Below, piece after piece: positions 1 through 8,273 of a stretch of 33,216 nucleotides of DNA. The stretch is from Burkholderiaceae bacterium. GTDB lineage: Bacteria > Pseudomonadota > Gammaproteobacteria > Burkholderiales > Burkholderiaceae_C. Below the pieces are notes generated by a model. It was given only the letters and a program-made list of their open reading frames with translations, was not told the origin of the DNA and ran no database searches. Location: assembly GCA_018780645.1 (NCBI GenBank), contig JADMJJ010000111.1, forward strand, positions 1 to 33,216, in the 5' to 3' direction. Numbering within the stretch: position 1 is the stretch's first letter; every line of letters begins with the position of its first letter. The position numbers and the translations under genes are program-made.

Positions 1-218
1 GGGCTGAAGCTTGGGCCGGTCCCTTCGGACCGACCTCCAGCTTCTTTATGCCCGCTGTGGCCGGCCCCCCACCCCCTCTGCGGATGCTCGAGTGGCCCGC
101 AACCCGAATTCATGCGCGCCGTGCACGCCGGTGCCTGCAGGGATGAGGGTGTGCCGGTCGCAGCGGGCATAAAGAAGCCTAAGTCCGGTCCGTTCAGGGC
201 CGGACGATGCTTCAGCCC
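1..218. repeat. Long imperfect inverted repeat upstream of the sugar operon
   Basis: Two arms of about 65 nt face each other, roughly 1-65 and 153-218. The best block is 18 bp and perfect (40-57 against 161-178); the outermost 10 bp (1-10 against 209-218) also match perfectly, and the bases between match with mismatches and one gap. Each arm carries its own small hairpin: 17-22 pairs with 27-32 around a CTTC loop, and 183-188 pairs with 200-205. The repeat may extend past the left edge of the window. It could be a pair of inverted REP-like elements, or a shared control region between the sugar operon and a divergent gene outside the window. No transposase is nearby. Confidence 0.75.
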
Positions 219-299
219 GCAGCGGCCGGCGCGCCCTCGTCCCTGCCGCTCCACACGTCACGCGTCGTACGTTGCGCAAAGCCCGGTGGAGCACCGTAA
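219..299 (+). promoter_or_regulatory. Leader of the sugar ABC operon
   Basis: Eighty-one bases separate the inverted repeat from the first gene. I see no clear -10/-35 pair and no convincing LacI-type operator. A GGTGGAG stretch just before the ATG at 300 is a plausible ribosome binding site. The operon promoter must lie here or inside the inverted repeat. Confidence 0.35.
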
Positions 300-1505
300 A
301 TGACGAAGCGCTTCCTCCTTCTCCTTGCCTTGATGATGCCGCTGTGGGCCACAGCCCAGGTGCTGCGCTTCGCCACCTGGGATGGCAGCGAGAACCTGGA
401 CATCCAACGCCGCATCGCCGCCGCTTTTGAGCAACGCCACCCCGGCGTGCGTGTGCAGGTGGAGGCCTATGGTGGAGGCTTCAACCAGAAGCTCTCGGCC
501 TCCTTCGGCGCGCGCAATCCACCCGATGTGACGATGATGTGGAACTTCCCGCTCTATCACCGCGTGCTGGAGCCTCTGAATGCCTGGCAGGCGCGCGACC
601 CCGCGTTCGACGCGGCCGATATGGTGCCGGGCCTGCTGCGTTTCGCCACGGTGGAAAGCCGGCTCTACGGCGTGCCGGCCGGCTTCACCAGCCAGGTCAT
701 CTACTACAACAAGGACATGTTCGACCGCGCCGGCCTGGCCTATCCGAAGGCTGACTGGCGCTGGGAAGATCTGCGCGCGCTGTCGCAGAAGCTCAGCCGC
801 CCGGGTGCCAAGGTCTATGGCTATGGCCTTGACGTGGCCCCCGATCCCTATGACTTCCAGGGCTATCTGTGGAGCGCCGGTGGTCGCATGCTGGGCGCCG
901 ACGGCCGCAAGGTGCAGGGCGAGTTCGACAGCGCCCATTCGCAGGCGATGTTCACCATGCTGCTGGGCCTGCTGGACCAGGGCCTGGCCGCCACGCTGGG
1001 CGTAGGCGACGGCAAGAACCAGCGCCAGCTGTTCGTGGCCGATCGCGTGGCCATGCTGATGGACGGCGCCGCCTTTCGGCTCGAACTAGCCCAGGACGGC
1101 AAGCGCTATGGCGTGGCGCCGCTGCCCAGTTTCCAGGGCCGGCCGGCGCAGAGCGTGGTCAGCGTGTCCTCGCTGGCGATGGCGCGGGACTCGAAACAGA
1201 AGGACCTGGCCTGGCAGTTCATCAAGTTCTACAGCAGCGCCGAGGCGGTGCGCATGCGTCAGGGCGATCTGCCGGTGCTGCTGAGCGTGGCCCGTGAGCT
1301 GAAGCTGCAGGACGACCCGCTGGTGCAACCCTTTTACGCGATGGCCCTGAGCATGCAGGAGGTGCCGGCCTTTCTGCTGAACCCGCGCTGGACCCGCGCC
1401 TCGGGCGTGGTGCGTGATGCTATCCAGGAGGTGTTTCTGAAGAAGGGCGATGTGCAGCAGATACTCGCCCGCGCCGCGCTCAAAGCGGAAAGGAAACTCC
1501 AATGA
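300..1505 (+). CDS. Sugar ABC transporter substrate-binding protein (family 1)
   Basis: This 401-residue periplasmic protein should capture a sugar or short oligosaccharide and deliver it to the two permeases that follow. A Sec signal peptide covers about residues 1-19 (a hydrophobic LLLLALMM core ending ATAQ). The mature protein opens with LRFATWDG and has the MalE-like layout, including the YYNKDMFDRAGL segment typical of family 1 solute-binding proteins. No lipobox is visible. The start at 300 is supported by the signal peptide and a GGTGGAG stretch upstream. Its stop overlaps the next start by 4 nt, so it heads a translationally coupled operon. The ligand cannot be told; the neighbouring glucosidase and glucokinase suggest a glucoside. 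Confidence 0.9.
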   Translation: MTKRFLLLLALMMPLWATAQVLRFATWDGSENLDIQRRIAAAFEQRHPGVRVQVEAYGGGFNQKLSASFGARNPPDVTMMWNFPLYHRVLEPLNAWQARDPAFDAADMVPGLLRFATVESRLYGVPAGFTSQVIYYNKDMFDRAGLAYPKADWRWEDLRALSQKLSRPGAKVYGYGLDVAPDPYDFQGYLWSAGGRMLGADGRKVQGEFDSAHSQAMFTMLLGLLDQGLAATLGVGDGKNQRQLFVADRVAMLMDGAAFRLELAQDGKRYGVAPLPSFQGRPAQSVVSVSSLAMARDSKQKDLAWQFIKFYSSAEAVRMRQGDLPVLLSVARELKLQDDPLVQPFYAMALSMQEVPAFLLNPRWTRASGVVRDAIQEVFLKKGDVQQILARAALKAERKLQ

Positions 1506-2467
1506 GCGCCCGCCTGATGGAGCCTGCTGCGGTGGCCGCGACGCCACGCACGACTTCACGCCGCCGCCTGCGCTGGCCCCGTGGCCTCACGCCCTGGCTC
1601 TTCGTCGCGCCTTGGGTGCTGGGCTTTGCGGCCTTCACGCTGGGGCCCCTGCTGTACTCGCTCTACACCAGTTTCTTCGACTGGCCGCTGATGGGCGGCG
1701 AGCGCTTCATCGGCCTGGAGAACTACCGCCGCATCCTGACGACGGACGACGATTTCTGGGAGGCGCTGTGGGTCACCTGCCGCTTTGCCGGCCTGTATGT
1801 GCCCCTGCATCTGGCCGCCGCGCTGGGCCTGGCCCTGCTGCTGAACCGGCGTGGCTGGGGGCAGGGGCTGTTCCGCACGCTGTTCTACCTGCCCAGCATG
1901 CTGTCAGGCGTGGCCCTGGTGACGATCTGGACCTGGATCTACAGCCAGGAATACGGCCTGCTCAACTACCTGCTGGGCCTGGTCGGCGTCGAGCCGCTGA
2001 ACTGGCTGGGCAGCCCGCGCTGGGCGATGTGGTCGGTGGTGATCGCCAGCCTGTGGAGCCTGGGTGGCACGATGCTGGTGTTCCTGGCCGGGCTCAAGGG
2101 CATATCGGTCGATCTGTACGAGGCCGCGGCGCTGTCGGGCGTGTCCAGGCTCAAGCAGTTCACGCACATCACCTTGCCGCTGCTGTCGCCGGTGCTGCTG
2201 TTCAATCTGGTCACCACCTTGATTGCGGCCTTCCAGCAGCTGACCCTGGCCCTGCTGCTGACCGAGGGCGGGCCGCTGAAGTCCACCTATATGCTGGCCA
2301 TGTACATCTACGACACCGCCTTCAAGTTCTTCGACATGGGCTATGCCTCGGCCCTGTCCTGGCTGCTGTTCCTACTGATACTGGTGCTGTCCATGAGCGT
2401 GATGCGCTTCTCCAGCCTATGGGTGTTCTACGAAAACGAAGTGAAGCGTGACGGAGGCAAGGCATGA
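1502..2467 (+). CDS. Sugar ABC transporter permease (MalF/UgpA type)
   Basis: This 321-residue inner-membrane protein is one half of the transport channel. It has an Arg-rich cytoplasmic N-terminus, then about six membrane helices (the first near residues 30-50, PWLFVAPWVLGFAAF). The cytoplasmic EAA loop that docks on the ATPase is clear (EAAALSGVSRLKQFTHITLP). Length and layout match the MalF/UgpA-like permeases of carbohydrate uptake systems. Both ends are 4-nt ATGA overlaps with neighbours, implying co-translation with the binding protein and the second permease. Confidence 0.93.
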   Translation: MSARLMEPAAVAATPRTTSRRRLRWPRGLTPWLFVAPWVLGFAAFTLGPLLYSLYTSFFDWPLMGGERFIGLENYRRILTTDDDFWEALWVTCRFAGLYVPLHLAAALGLALLLNRRGWGQGLFRTLFYLPSMLSGVALVTIWTWIYSQEYGLLNYLLGLVGVEPLNWLGSPRWAMWSVVIASLWSLGGTMLVFLAGLKGISVDLYEAAALSGVSRLKQFTHITLPLLSPVLLFNLVTTLIAAFQQLTLALLLTEGGPLKSTYMLAMYIYDTAFKFFDMGYASALSWLLFLLILVLSMSVMRFSSLWVFYENEVKRDGGKA

Positions 2468-3303
2468 CGCCGTTCGATGCCACCCGCCATGCACGGCGTC
2501 TGGCCTACTACACCGTCATGCTGGGCCTGGCCCTGGCCTTTGCCCTGCCGCTGTACTGGACCCTGGTGACGGCCCTGAAGGCCAAGAGCGAGCTCTACAC
2601 CTGGCCCCCGGTCTGGTGGCCGGCGCTGCCGCGCTGGCAGAACTTCGTCGAGGCCTGGCAAGCGCAGCCCTTTGGTCAGTTCCTGTGGAACTCGCTGCTG
2701 GTCGGCGGGCTGTCGACGCTGGGCCAGCTGTTCTCGTCCAGCCTGGTGGCCTATGGCTTTGCCCGCTTCGAGTTCCGTGGCCGCGACACCCTGTTCATGG
2801 TGATGCTGGGCTCGATGATGATTCCCTGGGACGTGACGATGATTCCGCTGTACATGCAGTTCAATGCTTTAGGCTGGATCAACACCCTGAAGCCGCTGAT
2901 CGTGCCCAACTTCTTCGGCGCGGCCTTCTACATCTTCCTCTTGCGCCAGTTCATCATGAGCATCCCGCGCGAGCTCGACGAGGCCGCGCGCATGGACGGG
3001 GCGAACGCCTGGCAGATCTACTGGCGCATACACCTGCCGCTGATGGCGCCGGCCCTGGTGCTGGTGGGCACCTTCCAGTTCCTGGGCAGCTGGAACGACT
3101 ATCTGGGTCCGCTGATCTTTCTGAACGACCAGAGCACCTACACACTGCCACTGGGCCTGGCCCAGTTCCGCGGCCTGCATGCCAACAACCTGACCGCCAT
3201 TGCCGCGATGACCGTGCTGCTGTGCCTGCCGCCGCTGCTGCTGTTCTTCCTGGCCCAGCGTCACATCATGGAGGGCGCCAGTGCCGGCGCGGTGAAGGGA
3301 TGA
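2464..3303 (+). CDS. Sugar ABC transporter permease (MalG/UgpE type)
   Basis: This 279-residue inner-membrane protein is the partner of the preceding permease. The first helix (about residues 15-35) is followed by a periplasmic segment and further helices. The EAA loop reads EAARMDGANAWQIYWRIHLP, the MalG-type form. Start and stop are each shared with neighbours as ATGA overlaps. The next gene is a hydrolase, not an ATPase: the cluster contains no MalK/MsmX-like subunit, so the two permeases must be energised by an ATPase encoded elsewhere, as is known for shared ATPases such as MsmX. Confidence 0.93.
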   Translation: MTPFDATRHARRLAYYTVMLGLALAFALPLYWTLVTALKAKSELYTWPPVWWPALPRWQNFVEAWQAQPFGQFLWNSLLVGGLSTLGQLFSSSLVAYGFARFEFRGRDTLFMVMLGSMMIPWDVTMIPLYMQFNALGWINTLKPLIVPNFFGAAFYIFLLRQFIMSIPRELDEAARMDGANAWQIYWRIHLPLMAPALVLVGTFQFLGSWNDYLGPLIFLNDQSTYTLPLGLAQFRGLHANNLTAIAAMTVLLCLPPLLLFFLAQRHIMEGASAGAVKG

Positions 3304-5018
3304 CTCGCTTGAATCTGTTCGATCCTCGGTCCGTTCCGCTGTCAAGGCGTGGCAGCTGGCTGTGCGTGTCCTGGATTGCCGAGGACGCCGCTTTCTGGCT
3401 GCGCAATCTGCGCGGTGGCGACGAGCACAGCGATCTGGGCCGGCTGTTCAAGTTGCTGCCGGTCGATGGCGAGGGCAGGGAGGTGCATGGCACATGGTCG
3501 CTGCGCCCCGATTCATTGAGCTTCAATGCCGAGGCCGGCGAGCTGCACCTGGCCCTTGCAGATGCCGACACGCTGGCGCTGCAAGGCAGCGGCCTGGGCC
3601 TGCGCCTCACCCTGCAAAGCAAGCGCTACGACTATGCCCAGCGCCTGAGTGAGCAGGCGGTGCATGTCAGCTGCGCCAGCCAGGATCTGTCGGCCCGCGT
3701 GGCCTTGAACGAAGGTGCGCTGCAGCTCGACGCTCCCTGGCAGGGCCAGCGTGCCGAGCGCATCGCGCTGGACCTGCGGCCCGATGCGTCAGGTGCCATG
3801 GCCGCGTCGGTCCATCTCTACCGCGTGATGCCGGCACGCAGCGATGTGGCCTCGTTCGAGACCGCACAAGCCGATGCCGCCGCCGACTTCCAGTCCTGGC
3901 TGAGGCAGACCCTGGATGTCGACGAAGACCTGCAAGCACTGCGCCAGCTCGCCGCCTACATCACCTGGTCCTGCATCGTCCCGGCCGAAGGCCGGCTGCA
4001 CCACCCGGCCATGTATATGTCCAAGAACTGGATGACCAATATCTGGAGCTGGGACCATTGCTTCAATGCGCTGGCGCTGGCCGCTCAGCAGCCGGAGCTG
4101 GCCTGGCAGCAGCTGGCCGTGTTGTTCGAGCTGCAGCACGAGAGTGGCCGCCTGCCCGATTTCGCCAACGACCTGCAGGCTTACTGGCGCTTCACCAAGC
4201 CGCCGGTGCATGGCTGGACGGTCGCCCAACTGCGCCGCCTGGCTCCGTGGTCGCAGGATCGTTGCGCGCAGATGCACGACTGGCTGGCCGCGCAGGCGCG
4301 CAGCTGGCTGGGCACAGCGAGCACCGATGGCCTGCCCGCCTACGACCACGGCAATGACGCTGGCTGGGACAACGCCACCGTGTTCCTGCAAGGCACACCG
4401 CTGCAAAGCCCTGACCTCAGCAGCTTCCTGATACTGCAGCTGGAAGAGCTGGCGGCCCTGGCCGAGGGCTTGAGCCGGCCCGCGCAGGCGCGCGACTGGC
4501 GCAACCAGGCCGACGCCCTGTTCGAGCGCCTGATGGCCCAGCTCTGGACCGGCGAGCGTTTCGTCGCCCGCCTGACCGATGGCACCGTGGTGAACGAAGG
4601 CGACAGCCTGATCGCCTACACCCCGCTGCTGCTGGGTTCACGCCTGCCAGCAGCCATCCGCGAGCAACTGCTGGCCGAACTGTTCGAGGCGGGCCGCTTC
4701 CTGAGCCCGCACGGCCTGGCCACCGAGTCGCAGCGCAGCCCGCACTACCGCGCCGACGGCTATTGGCGCGGCCCGATCTGGGCGCCGACGACGATGTTGT
4801 TCGTCGATGCGATGGACCGCTGCGACCGCCCCGATCTGGGCGATGAGCTGGCGCGGCGCTTTACCGCGATGTGCGCGGGGCTCGGTTCGGCGGGCGGCCT
4901 GGCCGAGAACTTCGATGCGCAAAGCGGCGCGCCGCTGCGCGATCCCGCCTTCACCTGGACCTCCAGCGTGGCCCTGTTGCTGGGGCACCGCCTGCTGAAA
5001 AAGAAGAACACCGTATGA
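3300..5018 (+). CDS. GH63/GH37-like glycoside hydrolase, cytoplasmic
   Basis: The predicted 572-residue protein lacks a signal peptide and should act on the imported sugar in the cytoplasm. An N-terminal beta-rich part (about residues 1-190) precedes an (alpha/alpha)6-barrel. Barrel landmarks are WSWDHCFNALAL, GNDAGWDNATVF and YWRGPIWAPTTMLF, typical of bacterial GH63 (YgjK-like, mannosylglycerate hydrolase-like) and related trehalase-fold enzymes; AENFD near the C-terminus likely contributes a catalytic acid. The reading frame is open from 2448, but the start at 3300 is preferred because it gives a 4-nt ATGA overlap like every other junction here and a sensible N-terminus. Specificity (kojibiose, trehalose, glucosylglycerate or another glucoside) is unresolved. 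Confidence 0.82.
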   Translation: MTRLNLFDPRSVPLSRRGSWLCVSWIAEDAAFWLRNLRGGDEHSDLGRLFKLLPVDGEGREVHGTWSLRPDSLSFNAEAGELHLALADADTLALQGSGLGLRLTLQSKRYDYAQRLSEQAVHVSCASQDLSARVALNEGALQLDAPWQGQRAERIALDLRPDASGAMAASVHLYRVMPARSDVASFETAQADAAADFQSWLRQTLDVDEDLQALRQLAAYITWSCIVPAEGRLHHPAMYMSKNWMTNIWSWDHCFNALALAAQQPELAWQQLAVLFELQHESGRLPDFANDLQAYWRFTKPPVHGWTVAQLRRLAPWSQDRCAQMHDWLAAQARSWLGTASTDGLPAYDHGNDAGWDNATVFLQGTPLQSPDLSSFLILQLEELAALAEGLSRPAQARDWRNQADALFERLMAQLWTGERFVARLTDGTVVNEGDSLIAYTPLLLGSRLPAAIREQLLAELFEAGRFLSPHGLATESQRSPHYRADGYWRGPIWAPTTMLFVDAMDRCDRPDLGDELARRFTAMCAGLGSAGGLAENFDAQSGAPLRDPAFTWTSSVALLLGHRLLKKKNTV

Positions 5019-6052
5019 GCGAACCCAAAGTCACGCTGAAGACCCTGATGCGCCACACCGGCTTGTCGCTGGGCACGGTGTCGCGCGCGCTGCAGGACGG
5101 TCCCGAGGTCCGACGCGAGACGCGAGAGCTGGTCAAGGCCGCCGCGCGGGAGCTGGGCTACACGCCCAATCTGGCCGGCGTGAAACTGCGCACCGGCAAG
5201 ACCTACACGCTGTCCATCGTGCTGCCGGTCGAGAACAGCGAACAGGACTTCACCGACAGCGGCTTCATGGCCCTGGTCTCCGGCCTGCACGCCGCGCTGG
5301 CCGGCACCTTCTACAGCCTGGTGGTGCAACCCGAGCTGCCCGATGAAGATCCGGTCGCCGCCCTGCGCAAGCTGGTGGAGGCCAGGCGGGTCGATGGCCT
5401 GGTGCTGACGCAGACCCGGCCGCAGGACGAACGCATCCGCTATCTGCTGGAGCAGGATTTTCCGTTCGTCAGCTACGGCCGCAGCGCGCTGGAGCAGGCC
5501 CATCCCTGGTACGACACCGACCATGAGGACATGGCCTACCGCGCCACCCAGCGCCTGATCGCCTGCGGCCACCGCCAGATCGCGATGCTCAACCCGCCGG
5601 CCGAGCTGATGTACAGCCAGCACCGCGATGCGGGCCACCGCCGCGCCTTGCGCGAGGCCGGTCTGCAGCATGACCCGGCGCTGACGCAATGCTCGGGCCT
5701 GTCGGCTGCTGATGGCCGCCGCCTGGTACTGGAGCTGGCCCAACGCCAACCCCGGCCCACCGCCTTTGTTTGCGCGAATGAATACGCCGCGCTGGGCGCC
5801 CTGTCGGCCTTCGCCGAGCTGGGTTGGCAGGCCGGCCGCGAGGCCACCGTGGTGGCCACCGACGACAGCAATGTCAGTGCCTATTTCGTGCCGCCACTGT
5901 CCACCTACTACGCCTCGCTGCATGGCGCCGGCCGCCAGCTGGGCCAGCTGCTGCTGCGCCGCCTTGACGGCGAGCCTGTGGATCAGCTGTGCGTGCTGGA
6001 GCAAGCCGCATTGATCGAACGCCAATCCGACCGTCTGGGAGGCCCGGCATGA
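5015..6052 (+). CDS. LacI-family transcriptional regulator
   Basis: This 345-residue repressor has an N-terminal helix-turn-helix (about residues 6-50; LKTLMRHTGLSLGTVSRALQ, then ARELGYTPN), a hinge ending in LRTGKT and a periplasmic-binding-protein-like effector domain. It very likely controls the operon in response to the transported sugar or a breakdown product. The frame is open from 4871, but the start at 5015 gives the correct LacI N-terminus and a 4-nt overlap with the hydrolase stop. Its place in the middle of the operon means it should control its own level. I could not find a convincing CG-centred operator by eye. Confidence 0.93.
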   Translation: MSEPKVTLKTLMRHTGLSLGTVSRALQDGPEVRRETRELVKAAARELGYTPNLAGVKLRTGKTYTLSIVLPVENSEQDFTDSGFMALVSGLHAALAGTFYSLVVQPELPDEDPVAALRKLVEARRVDGLVLTQTRPQDERIRYLLEQDFPFVSYGRSALEQAHPWYDTDHEDMAYRATQRLIACGHRQIAMLNPPAELMYSQHRDAGHRRALREAGLQHDPALTQCSGLSAADGRRLVLELAQRQPRPTAFVCANEYAALGALSAFAELGWQAGREATVVATDDSNVSAYFVPPLSTYYASLHGAGRQLGQLLLRRLDGEPVDQLCVLEQAALIERQSDRLGGPA

Positions 6053-7113
6053 AGACCATCAATGGCCCCGGCCTCTTCCTCGCCCAGTTCGCGGGCGACG
6101 AGGCACCTTTCGATACGCTGGATCATCTGGCGGACTGGTCGGCCGGCCTGGGCTTTGCCGCGCTGCAGATCCCCAGCTGGGACGCACGCCTGTTCGATCT
6201 GGCGCTGGCCGCCGAGAGCCAGACCTATTGCGACGATCTGCGTGGCCGGCTGGCCGCAAAGGGCTTGCAGATCAGCGAGCTGTCCACCCATCTGCAAGGC
6301 CAGCTGATGGCCGTGCACCCGGCCTACGACAGGCAGTTCGATGGCTTTGCAGCACCAGCGGTTCGAGGCGATGCGGCGGAACGCAGCGCCTGGGCTTCGG
6401 GTCAGCTGAAGCTCGCCGCGCGGGCCTCGAAACGGCTGGGGCTGAAGGCCCACGCCACCTTCTCCGGCGCCTTGGCCTGGCCTTATCTCTACCCCTGGCC
6501 ACAGCGACCCGCCGGACTGATCGAGGAAGCCTTTGCCGAATTGGCGCGGCGCTGGCGACCGATTCTCGATGCCTTCGACGAGGCCGGCGTCGATGTCTGC
6601 TACGAGCTGCATCCGGGCGAAGACCTGTTCGACGGCCTGACCTTCGAGCGCTTTCTCGACGCCGTGGGCCAGCACCCCCGCGCCAACATCCTCTACGACC
6701 CCAGCCACTTCCTCTTGCAGCAGCTGGACTATCTGGCCTTCGTCGACATCTACCACGCACGCATCCGCGCCTTTCACGTCAAGGACGCCGAGTTCCGCCC
6801 GGATGGCCGGCAGGGCGTCTATGGCGGTTATGCGCCCTGGCTGGAGCGGGCCGGGCGCTTCCGCTCACTGGGCGATGGGCAGATCGACTTCGGTGCGATC
6901 TTCTCCAAGCTGGCGCAGCACGACTACCCGGGCTGGGCGGTGCTGGAGTGGGAGTGCTGCCTCAAGCATCCCGTGGACGGTGCGCGTGAGGGCGCCGAAT
7001 TCATCAAGCGGCACATCATCCCGGTGGCCGACCGCGCCTTCGATGATTTTGCCGATGGGCAGACGCCGCGCGCGGAGTTGCGCCAGCTGCTGGGCTTGGA
7101 GGGCGAGGCATGA
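6049..7113 (+). CDS. Sugar isomerase/epimerase, TIM-barrel (AP endonuclease 2 fold)
   Basis: This 354-residue cytoplasmic enzyme belongs to the xylose-isomerase-like TIM-barrel superfamily. Likely metal ligands are visible: Glu in CYELHPGED, Asp and His in YDPSHF, His in AFHVKDAEF and Glu in VLEWECC. Such proteins commonly sit beside Gfo/Idh/MocA oxidoreductases; in E. coli the pair YcjR and YcjS epimerises and oxidises glucosides at C4 and C3. A similar keto-sugar route is a reasonable inference here. The start at 6049 overlaps the LacI stop by 4 nt. The substrate is unknown, and the family also contains inosose dehydratases and hydroxypyruvate isomerases. Confidence 0.85.
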   Translation: MKTINGPGLFLAQFAGDEAPFDTLDHLADWSAGLGFAALQIPSWDARLFDLALAAESQTYCDDLRGRLAAKGLQISELSTHLQGQLMAVHPAYDRQFDGFAAPAVRGDAAERSAWASGQLKLAARASKRLGLKAHATFSGALAWPYLYPWPQRPAGLIEEAFAELARRWRPILDAFDEAGVDVCYELHPGEDLFDGLTFERFLDAVGQHPRANILYDPSHFLLQQLDYLAFVDIYHARIRAFHVKDAEFRPDGRQGVYGGYAPWLERAGRFRSLGDGQIDFGAIFSKLAQHDYPGWAVLEWECCLKHPVDGAREGAEFIKRHIIPVADRAFDDFADGQTPRAELRQLLGLEGEA

Positions 7114-8273
7114 ACGCGCCGCTCAGGCTGGGCATGGTCGGCGGCGGGCAGGGCGCTTTCATCGGCGGCGTGCACCGCATCGCCGCGCGGCTGGACGGGC
7201 AATGGCAGTTGGTGGCCGGTGCGCTGTCCAGCGACCCGCTGCGTGCGCTGGCCAGTGCCGACGAGCTGGGCCTGGACTCCTCGCGCAGCTACGCCAGCTG
7301 GCAGGAGATGGCGCGGCGCGAGGCGGCGCGGCCCGATGGCATCGACGCCGTCGCCATCGTCACGCCGAATCATCTGCATGCCCCGGTGGCCACGGCGTTT
7401 CTGGAGGCGGGCATTGACGTGATCTGCGACAAGCCGCTGGCCACCTCGCAGGCCGATGCACGCGCGCTGCAGGCACTGGCCCAGCGCCGCGAGCGCCTGC
7501 TGTGCCTGACCCACACCTACAGCGGCTATGCCATGGTGCGGCAGGCCCGTGCAATGGTGGAGGCGGGTGAGCTTGGCGTACTGCGCCTGATACAGGTCGA
7601 GTACGCGCAGGACTGGCTGGCCGAACCGATCGAGCTGACCGGGCAGAAGCAGGCCGCCTGGCGCTGTGACCCCGCACTGGCCGGCCCGGCCGGCGCGCTG
7701 GGCGATATCGGCACCCATGCCTACCATCTGGCAAGTTTTGTCAGCGGTTTGCAGGCTGAAAGTGTCTGCGCCGAACTCAGCAGCCTGGTGCCCGGCCGCC
7801 GGCTGGACGACCATGTGCAGGTCATGCTGCGCTTTCCCGATGGCGTGCGCGGCCTGCTGTGGGCCAGCCAGGTGGCCACCGGTTGCGAGAACGCCCTGCG
7901 CCTGCGCGTCTATGGCAGCCGCGCCAGCCTGGAGTTTGCGCAGGAGCAACCGAACGAGCTGCTCTTCACCCCGCTGGGTGGCGCCACGCAGCGCCTCACC
8001 AGGGGCCGGGTGGGCAGCGCCGAGGCGCAGGCTGCCACGCGCATTCCGGCCGGCCATCCCGAGGGCTATCTGGAGGCCTTTGCCCAGCTCTACCGGGACG
8101 CTGCCGAGCACATCCGCGCGCGGCGCGAGGGCAGGGCGGTGGCCCCGACCAGTCGCTGGCTGACCACCGCCGCCGACGGCGTGGCCGGTCTGGCCTTCGT
8201 AGAGGCCGTGCTGGCCAGCCACCGGGCCGGCAGCGCCTGGACCCCATTGCAGCAAGAAGGAGCAACACCGTGA
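7110..8273 (+). CDS. Gfo/Idh/MocA-family NAD(P)-dependent sugar oxidoreductase
   Basis: This 387-residue cytoplasmic dehydrogenase starts with a Rossmann fold (GMVGGGQGAFIGGVHR, about residues 8-23). The family signature near residue 106 reads CDKPLA, a variant of the usual EKP, and the catalytic region near residue 200 has GDIGTHAYHLA with the conserved Asp and His. The C-terminal half is the beta-sheet substrate domain. Members oxidise or reduce hydroxyls of sugars, polyols and glucosides. Coupling with the epimerase just before it suggests a 3-keto-glucoside or related step, as with YcjS or ThuB. Both ends overlap neighbours by 4 nt. Confidence 0.88.
   Translation: MNAPLRLGMVGGGQGAFIGGVHRIAARLDGQWQLVAGALSSDPLRALASADELGLDSSRSYASWQEMARREAARPDGIDAVAIVTPNHLHAPVATAFLEAGIDVICDKPLATSQADARALQALAQRRERLLCLTHTYSGYAMVRQARAMVEAGELGVLRLIQVEYAQDWLAEPIELTGQKQAAWRCDPALAGPAGALGDIGTHAYHLASFVSGLQAESVCAELSSLVPGRRLDDHVQVMLRFPDGVRGLLWASQVATGCENALRLRVYGSRASLEFAQEQPNELLFTPLGGATQRLTRGRVGSAEAQAATRIPAGHPEGYLEAFAQLYRDAAEHIRARREGRAVAPTSRWLTTAADGVAGLAFVEAVLASHRAGSAWTPLQQEGATP

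Noticed and set aside
112-303. Small plus-strand open frame before the binding-protein gene
   Set aside because: It runs through the inverted repeat, is Arg/Pro-rich, has no ribosome binding site and overlaps the start of the real gene.
2448-3299. N-terminal extension of the hydrolase frame
   Set aside because: These codons overlap the second permease out of frame and look like shadow sequence; the start at 3300 fits the overlap pattern of the operon.
4760-6025. 421-codon open frame on the minus strand
   Set aside because: It mirrors the LacI gene and the end of the hydrolase; composition is typical of an antisense shadow.
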